DNA from: Acidobacteriaceae bacterium
Lineage (GTDB): Bacteria > Acidobacteriota > Terriglobia > Terriglobales > Acidobacteriaceae
Direction: 5' to 3'
NCBI GenBank assembly: GCA_003139975.1
Contig: PLHN01000502.1
Span: 196 to 14,492 of the forward strand
Length of the DNA: 14,297 nt
Shown: positions 6,728 to 12,774 of the stretch, piece after piece
How the letters are laid out: the number at the start of each line of letters is the position of its first letter
Numbering within the stretch: position 1 is the stretch's first letter
Position numbers and translations under genes: made by a program
Notes under the pieces: generated by a model
Database searches by the model: none
What the model saw: the letters and a program-made list of their open reading frames with translations, nothing else
Told to the model about the DNA's origin: nothing

Positions 6728-6823
6728 TCAAGACTTTACCTCTAAGCCATTTCCGCTCAAGACTTTGGCAGGACAACCCGGCCTAAAGTCTTGATTCTAA
6801 TAGACCGGGGAGGGGGTAGGGGG
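6728..6823. repeat. Three-copy TCAAGACTTT element with G-rich tail
   Basis: TCAAGACTTT occurs at 6728-6737 and 6757-6766 in the same direction (29 bp apart), and inverted as AAAGTCTTGA at 6785-6794. Copies 2 and 3 can form a stem of 10 bp closing an 18-base loop that itself contains CAGG/CCCGG. A G-rich tail follows: GGGG (6807-6810), GGGGG (6812-6816), GGGGG (6819-6823). The whole ends 73 bp before the uppP start, so it is likely in or near the uppP leader or promoter. The organised layout suggests a defined intergenic element and not decayed coding sequence. I recall similar elements in acidobacterial genomes, but only one is visible here. Confidence 0.65.
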
Positions 6824-6884
6824 CCCGAATCACACTTCCTAACTTCCGCGTAACAGATTTCTGCGATACTGAAACCGCCTTATT

Positions 6885-6892
6885 GGAGAAGG
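6885..6892 (+). promoter_or_regulatory. Ribosome binding site deciding the GTG start of uppP
   Basis: GGAGAAGG, with GGAG (6885-6888) spaced 8 bases from GTG 6897. It supports the non-ATG start, because no in-frame ATG lies before the catalytic EGLTEFLP motif. Confidence 0.75.
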
Positions 6893-6896
6893 CACT

Positions 6897-7793
6897 GTGA
6901 GCCATTATCTTCTCTCTGTCCTGCTGGGAATTATCGAAGGCCTGACCGAATTTCTTCCCGTAAGCTCCACTGCGCACCTCCGTCTTGCCGAAGAGCTGAT
7001 GCAGGTTCCGCTTTCGAGCGGCTACTGGAAGATGTACTCGATCGTCATTCAGTTGGGCGCGATTCTGGTTCTGCCCATCTACTTTCGCGCCCACATCGTC
7101 AAGCTCATTAAGACTTGGCCCGAAGGCGAGAAGAAAGACTGCGACTACCTGACTCACCCGTTAAGCCTGGTGATGATCGCTTTTGTGGTCACTGCGATCC
7201 CCGCATTTCTGCTGACCAAGGTGATTGGCAAGAATCTCGAAAGCCTGTATGTGATGGGAGCGGCGCTGCTACTGGGCGGAATCGCGATGTGGGTGATCGA
7301 CGCCATGAAAGCGCCCTGGGAAAAGGCCGGTCCCGACGCGCCCGGATCCCCGATCCATACGTGGAAGATGGACGATATGTATGGCGCGCAGTCGCTCTGG
7401 ATTGGCGCGTGCCAGATTCTTTCCGCCGTTTTCCCAGGGACGTCGCGCTCGATGTCGACGATTGGCGCAGGACAATTGGTAGGAATGTCGCGCTCGGCGG
7501 CGCTCGAATTCTCTTTTTTTCTGTCGATGCCGACCATGACGGTCGCGACGCTCTACACGCTCTACAAGTCGCTTTCCGGCAAAGACGATAACCCGATTGG
7601 CGTCGCCGATCTCACTATGCACGAATGGGGAGTTCTCGCCGGCGGGTTCGTCGTCTCCTTCCTGGTCGCCTACGTCGCAGTCGCGTGGTTCATGAACTGG
7701 GTCCGCAAGCACGGGTTCGTGCCGTTTGCCATCTACCGCATTGTTATCGGAATTGCGGTCTTGGCTTGGGCCGCGGGCTATATCGGACGGTAA
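6897..7793 (+). CDS. uppP: Undecaprenyl-diphosphatase UppP (BacA)
   Basis: A 298-residue polytopic membrane enzyme that removes a phosphate from undecaprenyl diphosphate to regenerate the lipid carrier for peptidoglycan and other envelope polymers; overproduction in other bacteria gives bacitracin resistance. Both family signatures are present: IEGLTEFLPVSSTAHL near the N-terminus (E14, E18, S23-S24-T25, H27) and PGTSRSM at residues 180-186 with the essential arginine R184. The residue after SRS is methionine where the E. coli-type motif has glycine, and SSTAH replaces SSTGH; both are variants I recall among UppP homologues. The GTG start is supported by GGAG 8 bases upstream. The length is slightly above the usual 265-290, owing to a longer loop around residues 140-160. 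ftsK follows 175 bp later in the same direction. Confidence 0.95.
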   Translation: MSHYLLSVLLGIIEGLTEFLPVSSTAHLRLAEELMQVPLSSGYWKMYSIVIQLGAILVLPIYFRAHIVKLIKTWPEGEKKDCDYLTHPLSLVMIAFVVTAIPAFLLTKVIGKNLESLYVMGAALLLGGIAMWVIDAMKAPWEKAGPDAPGSPIHTWKMDDMYGAQSLWIGACQILSAVFPGTSRSMSTIGAGQLVGMSRSAALEFSFFLSMPTMTVATLYTLYKSLSGKDDNPIGVADLTMHEWGVLAGGFVVSFLVAYVAVAWFMNWVRKHGFVPFAIYRIVIGIAVLAWAAGYIGR

Positions 7794-7872
7794 TGCAACG
7801 TGAACATTCGCGTAGAAGTGCCTCGCTTTTCGCTGCGTGTACCTTGTTTGCCACCCCTGACCTTTTCGAGCG

Positions 7873-7901
7873 TTGTCGCGGTCTCCAGTTCTTGTCATAA
7901 T
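7873..7901 (+). promoter_or_regulatory. Candidate sigma-70-type promoter for ftsK
   Basis: TTGTCG (7873-7878), a 17-base spacer, then CATAAT (7896-7901): 4/6 and 5/6 matches to the consensus at ideal spacing, 68 bp before ATG 7969. It overlaps the upstream extension of the ftsK reading frame (TTG at 7873), which argues that the extension is not translated. Acidobacterial promoters are poorly defined, so this is moderate evidence. Confidence 0.4.
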
Positions 7902-7968
7902 TACTAGGCTCTGGCTTCGTGACGACCTGGCGTGGGAGATCTATCCCCACGCGGTCGAACGCTGCCCA

Positions 7969-10386
7969 ATGACATTTTTCTCTAAGATCTTTCTGCCCAC
8001 CAGGAGCCGACGCCTGAACGAACTGATCGGCTTCCTGCTGTGCATCTCTGCGCTTCTCCTTTTCCTCGCACTCGCTTCCTATTCGCCGCTGGATCCGTCG
8101 CTCAACAGCGCGTCGGTGCTCACTGGATCGCACGGCGCGCGCAACTGGATCGGCATCCTCGGCGCTTATCTCGCCGATATTGTTCTTCAGTTCCTCGGGA
8201 TTGGAGCGTTCCTGCTGCCTGTGTTTCTCGGGATGTTGGGCGTGCGCTGGTTCCGCTCGCGCGCTGTGCAAGCTCCGATGGCGAAAACGCTGGGCGCAAT
8301 CTGGCTGCTGATGTTTGTCCCCGCGCTGCTGGCCATTTTGCCGGGACATATGCGCTGGCTGGGCGCAATTCCCATTGAAGGGCTCGCCGGGCGCATCGTC
8401 GGCGACGTGTTGATCCGCTACTTGAACGTGGCGGGCGCGTACATTGTCTGCACAACTGTTCTTGCGGTTGCGCTTTATCTGACGACGGCGTTCTCGTTCT
8501 CCGCGATTCAGGTGTGGGCACCCACGCGGTTTGCGTTCTTTGTCGCGCTGCGCGACCGGTTGCGCGATTGGCAGGACGAACGGGAGCGCAAGCGGCAGCA
8601 GAGAGAACTCGAAAAACGGCGCGCTGAGAAGCCGGTCGTCACCACGCAACTGGTGCCCGCGCGAATGCCTGCGCCGCGGGCGGAAGTCGCACGTGCCGAG
8701 CCGACTAGCGAGCAGGAGATTCCGGGCGTGCAGACGCCGGCAGGCACGCGTCCGACTGGCATCGAACGCATGGCCGGGGAAGATGACAGCGAGATTGCTT
8801 CAGCGCCAGCGCCTTCACCCGCAACATCCGCTTCTTCCGAGATCGAGGTTACCGAGCGCGCCGACACCGAGCGCAAGGCGAAGACTACGATGCCGAAGAT
8901 CGCGGGAGGCTACAAGCTGCCGCCTTCGAGCCTGCTTCATCGTCCCGATGAGCAGCAGGCGGTGCATGAAGACGAGCTCAAGCTGCTGGCTTCTGTGCTC
9001 ACCAATCGTTACGCCGAGTTCGACGTGCACGGGCAAGTCACACAGATTAATCCTGGCCCTGTGGTCACGACCTTCGAGTACAAGCCGGAAGCCGGGATCA
9101 AGTACAGCCGCATTGTTGGCCTGACCGACGATCTCTGCCTCGCGCTGCGCGCGGAAAGCATTCTGGTGGAGCGCATGCCGGGCAAAAGCACGGTGGGCAT
9201 ACAGGTTCCGAACCGCGAGCGCGAAATCATCTGGCTGCGCGAGAACATCGAATCGCCGGAATTCATCGGCTCGAAATCGAAGCTGACAGTGGGCATGGGC
9301 AAGGACATCAATGGCCGGCTGGCGGTCGCCGATCTGGCTGGCATGCCGCACTTGCTCATCGCGGGCTCGACCGGAACCGGCAAGAGTGTTGCGATCAACG
9401 CCATGATCATGTCGATCCTTTATAAGTCGACGCCCGATCAGGTGCGCCTCGTGCTGGTGGATCCAAAGCGGCTGGAGCTGGGCAATTATGAGGGGGTTCC
9501 GCACCTCTATACGCCCATCATCACCGAGCCCAAACTCGCAGCCAACGCGCTGCGCAACGCCGTGCGCGAGATGGAGCGGCGGCTCAAGCTTCTGGCCTCG
9601 AAAGGCGTCCGCAACATCGCCGGCTACAACGCGCTGTTCGACGACACGCCCAGCCTGTTTGCAGCCGAGCAATCCGACGACGGCCCGATTCCCTACATCG
9701 TCATCATCATCGACGAGTTGGCCGACCTGATGATGCTGGACGGCCACAATGTCGAGGAATCGATCACGCGTCTGGCGCAGATGGCGCGCGCCGTCGGCAT
9801 CCATCTTGTGCTGGCCACGCAACGCCCGTCGGTAGACGTCATCACCGGACTCATCAAGGCCAACTTCCCTGCCCGCGTGTCGTTCCGCGTAGCGACTAAA
9901 GTCGACTCACGCACCATTCTCGACGCCAACGGCGCCGAGTGTTTGCTGGGGCGCGGCGACATGCTCTACCTGCCTTCCGGTTCCGCGCGCGTGCATCGAT
10001 TGCACGCTCCCTTTGTTACCGAGAAAGAGATCGCGGCGGTCGTGGAATTCTGGAAGGCGCAAGGCGTGGCGCAATATCAGGAGAAGTTCCTCGAAAATCC
10101 CCAGGAAGATCGCGAAGGCGGAATCGGAGCCGATGGCGAGGCCGGCGAATTTTCCGAAGAAGACAACGATCCGCTCTTCAACGATGCCGTGCGCCTGGTG
10201 ATCGAGTTCGGCAAGGCTTCCACTTCCCTGTTGCAGCGCCGCTTGCGCATCGGCTACGGCCGCGCCGCACACCTCATCGATCTAATGGAACGCGATGGCA
10301 TCGTAGGCGCTGCCGACGGTCCCAAGCCGCGCGAGGTTCTCAAACGCCCGGATTGGATCTCGGAGATCGAGGAATCGATGCGGTAG
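7969..10386 (+). CDS. ftsK: DNA translocase FtsK/SpoIIIE
   Basis: An 805-residue membrane-anchored ATPase that pumps chromosomal DNA through the closing septum and, in many bacteria, activates XerCD dimer resolution. Four transmembrane helices lie at about 20-40, 63-90, 108-125 and 155-178. A charged linker with coiled-coil character follows (about 195-222), then an Ala/Pro/Thr/Glu-rich part to about 310. The motor has Walker A GSTGTGKS (466-473, K472) and Walker B IIIDE (579-583), with EESITRLAQMARAVGIHLVLATQRPS after it. The gamma winged-helix domain (about 734-795), with RRLRIGYGRAAHLIDLMERDGIVG, reads KOPS-type DNA polarity signals. The linker is short compared with E. coli FtsK (1329 residues), so the size is closer to SpoIIIE. 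ATG 7969 gives the usual N-terminus; the frame opens at TTG 7873 but that part is unlike the family and overlaps a promoter. No strong Shine-Dalgarno sequence is seen. Confidence 0.95.
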   Translation: MTFFSKIFLPTRSRRLNELIGFLLCISALLLFLALASYSPLDPSLNSASVLTGSHGARNWIGILGAYLADIVLQFLGIGAFLLPVFLGMLGVRWFRSRAVQAPMAKTLGAIWLLMFVPALLAILPGHMRWLGAIPIEGLAGRIVGDVLIRYLNVAGAYIVCTTVLAVALYLTTAFSFSAIQVWAPTRFAFFVALRDRLRDWQDERERKRQQRELEKRRAEKPVVTTQLVPARMPAPRAEVARAEPTSEQEIPGVQTPAGTRPTGIERMAGEDDSEIASAPAPSPATSASSEIEVTERADTERKAKTTMPKIAGGYKLPPSSLLHRPDEQQAVHEDELKLLASVLTNRYAEFDVHGQVTQINPGPVVTTFEYKPEAGIKYSRIVGLTDDLCLALRAESILVERMPGKSTVGIQVPNREREIIWLRENIESPEFIGSKSKLTVGMGKDINGRLAVADLAGMPHLLIAGSTGTGKSVAINAMIMSILYKSTPDQVRLVLVDPKRLELGNYEGVPHLYTPIITEPKLAANALRNAVREMERRLKLLASKGVRNIAGYNALFDDTPSLFAAEQSDDGPIPYIVIIIDELADLMMLDGHNVEESITRLAQMARAVGIHLVLATQRPSVDVITGLIKANFPARVSFRVATKVDSRTILDANGAECLLGRGDMLYLPSGSARVHRLHAPFVTEKEIAAVVEFWKAQGVAQYQEKFLENPQEDREGGIGADGEAGEFSEEDNDPLFNDAVRLVIEFGKASTSLLQRRLRIGYGRAAHLIDLMERDGIVGAADGPKPREVLKRPDWISEIEESMR

Positions 10387-10502
10387 ACAACATTCTCTCA
10401 ACAGCCACCTTGGTATCTTAAAGCGGCACTATCGGCGGCGGACACGCATGGACTTGATTCCGCACATAGTGTTAGAGTCAGGTTTTGTTATTTCCCAAGG
10501 AA

Positions 10503-10700
10503 ATGCCTCCTACTCCCCCGCCCGGTTGGGCCGCACTGCAAGAAGAAGCGCGCTCGACAAAAGATCCCAAGGAGCTTGCGCGCATCATCGATGCGATGAA
10601 CAAATTGCTCACGGAGTGTGAAGAAGCCGCAGAGGATCTCCCTAAGAAGAAAACGCGTCGTAAGGTGGGCGGGAAGCCGGACAAGAGAAATGGCCGGTGA
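10503..10700 (+). CDS. Small hypothetical protein (65 aa)
   Basis: I do not recognise this family. The protein begins with a proline cluster (MPPTPPPGW), continues with a helix-forming stretch (about residues 10-45, with EEARSTKDPKELARIIDAMNK and CEEAAEDL), and ends in a very basic tail (PKKKTRRK to RNGR). It is probably soluble, and the tail could bind nucleic acid. ATG 10503 is preceded by AAGGAA, closer than ideal; the frame also opens at TTG 10485. A possible promoter, TGGACT (10449-10454) with an 18-base spacer and TAGAGT (10473-10478), lies upstream. It ends 5 bp from the stop of the convergent small gene. Its amino-acid makeup looks protein-like; it is moderately likely to be real. Confidence 0.55.
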   Translation: MPPTPPPGWAALQEEARSTKDPKELARIIDAMNKLLTECEEAAEDLPKKKTRRKVGGKPDKRNGR

Positions 10701-10705
10701 GACTT

Positions 10706-10891
10706 CTACCGCGCCTTGCGAAGTGTATCGAGTTCCGAGCGCAACTCCCGAATCTTTTGCCTGCGGGCCTCGTAAGCAACGTTTTCATCTGTGGTGAGGT
10801 CGTTGAAGCTCCTGCCAACAAGGGCCTGCATTTGCCGGCTAAGTAATTCTGGGAGTTCGCGCGCAATCTCTTCAAACCGAGTGGCGGCCAT
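10706..10891 (-). CDS. Small hypothetical helical protein (61 aa)
   Basis: Not a family I can name. The sequence is almost wholly helical: RFEEIARELPELLSRQMQAL, then a short turn (VGRSFNDLTTDE), then YEARRQKIRELRSELDTLRK, which has leucine/charged spacing fit for a coiled coil. There is no signal peptide or membrane segment. The start is ATG at 10891; a weak AGGG lies about 10 bases upstream on the minus strand. It converges on the 65-aa gene (5 bp between stops) and diverges from the YjbQ gene, with a 105-bp shared upstream region. The regular amphipathic pattern favours a real gene. A longer overlapping frame (10642-10875, minus) has basic, low-complexity composition and is not credible. 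Confidence 0.6.
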   Translation of the reverse strand: MAATRFEEIARELPELLSRQMQALVGRSFNDLTTDENVAYEARRQKIRELRSELDTLRKAR

Positions 10892-10996
10892 GAAACTACG
10901 CCCTAGTTAAAGCTTACAATAGGCGCGCAAATCGTGCAGTGAGATTGGGTATGGGTCGAGGTGATCCTGCTCACACGATCGTGGCCCGAAAAACCA

Positions 10997-11410
10997 ATGA
11001 AATTCCATACCGAGTACATCACTGTTCACACCAAGACCAAGCGCGCCTATGTGCGCATCACGCCGCAGGTCGAGGCCGCGCTCAAGAAGGCGGATATCAA
11101 GGAAGGAATGATTCTGGTTTCCGCCATGCACATTACGGCCGGTGTCTACGTCAACGACAACGAGAGCGGACTGATCGAAGACATTGACCAGTGGCTGGAG
11201 AAGCTTGCGCCCTTCGACCGCAATTACCGGCATCATCAGACCGGCGAAGATAACGGCGATGCTCATTTGAAGTCGCTGCTGGTTCATCACGAGGTGATCG
11301 TGCCGGTGACTGCGGGCAGGCTCGACTTCGGTACCTGGCAACAGATCTTCTACGCCGAGTTCGATGGCCAGCGCGACAAACGCGTTTTGATAAAAGTGAT
11401 GGGAGAATAG
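10997..11410 (+). CDS. YjbQ/UPF0047 family protein (secondary thiamine-phosphate synthase-like)
   Basis: A 137-residue protein, the usual length of the YjbQ family. Conserved parts are seen in order: an N-terminal strand [28 protein letters not shown] (about 37-55), [11 protein letters not shown], the H79-H80/E84-D85/H90 metal- or substrate-binding cluster, and the signature with [12 protein letters not shown] (about 107-118). E. coli YjbQ has weak thiamine-phosphate synthase activity, hence the usual database name, but the true cellular role of the family is uncertain. ATG 10997 matches the family N-terminus; a GTG at 10961 would add 12 residues unlike the family. There is no clear Shine-Dalgarno sequence. 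It is transcribed alone, divergent from the 61-aa gene, with 154 bp before the next gene. No thiamine genes are nearby. Confidence 0.9.
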   Translation: MKFHTEYITVHTKTKRAYVRITPQVEAALKKADIKEGMILVSAMHITAGVYVNDNESGLIEDIDQWLEKLAPFDRNYRHHQTGEDNGDAHLKSLLVHHEVIVPVTAGRLDFGTWQQIFYAEFDGQRDKRVLIKVMGE

Positions 11411-11564
11411 AAAGCGCGGGGAATAGTTGAGATGATTTGGAGCGCTTGGTTTATGCTCATACCTCCTGCGAAGGCGCGCCGAAGAATTGCTCGCAGGCCA
11501 TAGGCCGAGTTCGTAGTGTTGTCAGAGCGCAATTTAGAAAAGCCCATATCAGGAGCCCGATTCC

Positions 11565-12107
11565 ATGAGCGAAGAAATCCACGAATTGCATGAGCACGCC
11601 GAACACGCCCGCGAGCATCCCGACCTTGCGCCGATTACCCTGACGATGGCGGTGCTGGCGGTTCTGGTGGCAACGGTGTCGTTGCTTGGGCATCGCACGC
11701 ATACCGAAGAAATTCTCCTGCAGAATAAGGTTACCGATCAGTGGGGTTACTACCAGGCCAAGAACATCCGCCGGCATACCGACGAACTTTTCGCCGACCT
11801 TACGACCGTGGTCGCGGCGAAGGATGAGGAGGCGGTTGCCAAGCTGGGGGAGAAGTACAGGGCCGAGGCGGATCGCTATAAGGATGAACAGAAGGAACTC
11901 GACGCCAAGGCCCGGGAACTGGAACAGGAGACCGGACTCGCGAGCCGGAAAGCGGACCGCTTCGACCTTGGGGAGGTTTTTCTGGAGATTGCGCTGGTGA
12001 TTACGTCGATCACGCTGCTCTCGGGACGGCGGATTTTCTGGCATCTGGGCCTGGTGCTGGCGGCAGGAGGGGTGGTGGCGACCTGCTCGGCATGGCTGCT
12101 GCGGTAG
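11565..12107 (+). CDS. DUF4337 family membrane protein
   Basis: A 180-residue protein with a histidine/glutamate-rich N-terminus (H6, H9, H11, H14, H18), a first transmembrane helix at about 23-42, a long charged helical region (about 45-133, with AAKDEEAVAKLGEKYRAEAD and KELDAKARELEQETG), and two closing transmembrane helices at about 136-153 and 157-177. This layout and the WGYYQAKNIRRH motif (about 60-71) match DUF4337 proteins, whose function is unknown. The His-rich start could bind metal, which is inference. ATG 11565 has AGGAG at 11551-11555, spaced 9, a good ribosome binding site. It converges on the DinB-fold gene with 84 bp between stops. Confidence 0.8.
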   Translation: MSEEIHELHEHAEHAREHPDLAPITLTMAVLAVLVATVSLLGHRTHTEEILLQNKVTDQWGYYQAKNIRRHTDELFADLTTVVAAKDEEAVAKLGEKYRAEADRYKDEQKELDAKARELEQETGLASRKADRFDLGEVFLEIALVITSITLLSGRRIFWHLGLVLAAGGVVATCSAWLLR

Positions 12108-12155
12108 ATTCTTGCATGTGCCGTCATTCGAAGACGGGAGGCAAGGGAAGCAAGT

Positions 12156-12190
12156 CGGGCCCTTGGCGCTGAAGCCACGTTTGAGGCCCG
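12156..12190. other. Hairpin between converging genes
   Basis: CGGGCC (12156-12161) pairs with GGCCCG (12185-12190), and TGGC (12164-12167) pairs with GCCA (12174-12177) inside. It lies between the stops of the DUF4337 and DinB-fold genes, where a bidirectional terminator would be expected, but there is no T-tract on either side, so the call is weak. Confidence 0.3.
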
Positions 12191-12191
12191 G

Positions 12192-12701
12192 TTACGAGCC
12201 GCCGGAGAGGGCCCCTTCAATTTGTCGCAGATGATTGAGGTCGTGCCCAGCAATCATACGAACGATATGTTCGACACTCTCCTGGCCGCGCTCGGAGTGA
12301 ATTCCGGAATGCTTCCACTGATCGGGAGAGAGGGTCTTGTAGAGCGCGAGGTTGGCCGTTCGGAGGGCGCGGAGTTGGGCCAGACTTTCACGCGGGCTGC
12401 GCTTGTCGTAATGCCCAGCCACGACCCAAGCATCCTGATCGAAGGCCTGGATCGGCGTTCCGGGCGCGCCAAGGATCGAACGCACGCGCCAGCCGACTAC
12501 GATTTCCACATCCGCCAAATGGGCCAGAATTTCGGCCGCCGACCATTTGCCGGGTGCGGGCCGCTTGCGCAGGTTTGAGGCCGACGCCTTGGCGATTAAC
12601 CGCTCGATTTTCTTTGGTGTGGCTGCTTGTACTTTGAGCGGTTCCTGCTTTGCCGCGGTGGCGAGAATGCGTTGAGTATATTGCTGTGGCGTCTCGGTCA
12701 T
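12192..12701 (-). CDS. DinB-fold (DinB_2/YfiT-like) putative metal-dependent protein
   Basis: A 169-residue protein with the four-helix-bundle DinB fold. The metal-binding histidines are visible: H61 in KWSAAEILAHLADVE, and H153 and H157 in MIAGHDLNHLRQIE. Family members bind nickel or zinc and include thiol S-transferases using bacillithiol, mycothiol or similar thiols; this is not the DNA polymerase called DinB. The substrate is unknown. The start is ATG 12701 because a full Shine-Dalgarno sequence (AAGGAGGTT) ends 4-6 bases before it; the frame continues to a TTG at 12716 only by reading through that Shine-Dalgarno sequence. It lies 73 bp after mfd on the same strand and may be co-transcribed with it. 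Confidence 0.88.
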   Translation of the reverse strand: MTETPQQYTQRILATAAKQEPLKVQAATPKKIERLIAKASASNLRKRPAPGKWSAAEILAHLADVEIVVGWRVRSILGAPGTPIQAFDQDAWVVAGHYDKRSPRESLAQLRALRTANLALYKTLSPDQWKHSGIHSERGQESVEHIVRMIAGHDLNHLRQIEGALSGGS

Positions 12702-12704
12702 ACG

Positions 12705-12713
12705 AACCTCCTT
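12705..12713 (-). promoter_or_regulatory. Strong Shine-Dalgarno sequence of the DinB-fold gene
   Basis: On the minus strand this reads AAGGAGGTT, a near-perfect match to the 16S rRNA tail. AGGAGG is followed by 5 bases and ATG (12701). It decides the start and excludes the longer TTG-initiated form. Confidence 0.85.
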
Positions 12714-12774
12714 CAAGCTGATCCAGAAGAAGAGATTCTAAATTAGTTTTGGAGGTTGAGTCGTGCGTCGCCGT

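Larger units (their letters stand above)
6416..6896. other. 481-bp gap between the MmeI-like remnant and uppP: no convincing gene, several repeats
   Basis: The left part (about 6480-6555) is clearly AT-richer than the flanks and holds palindromes and a direct repeat. The middle (about 6560-6700) shows no structure I can support; TTGACA at 6630-6635 is followed only 8 bases later by TAAAAT, the wrong spacing for a standard promoter. The right part (6728-6823) is a structured repeat element with a G-rich tail, and the last 70 bp lead into uppP. Short open frames of 70-74 codons exist on both strands (6434-6646 plus, 6412-6636 minus) but look non-coding. Confidence 0.6.

Noticed and set aside
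6807..6823. G-quadruplex in the G-rich tail
   Set aside because: Only three runs of at least three G are present; a standard intramolecular quadruplex needs four, so I report only the G-rich tail.
10503..10891. Toxin-antitoxin pair
   Set aside because: The genes are convergent, neither resembles a known toxin or antitoxin fold by eye, and there is no shared promoter.
12702..12716. TTG start (12716) for the DinB-fold protein
   Set aside because: The extra five residues are the translated Shine-Dalgarno sequence; ATG 12701 is correctly spaced from it.
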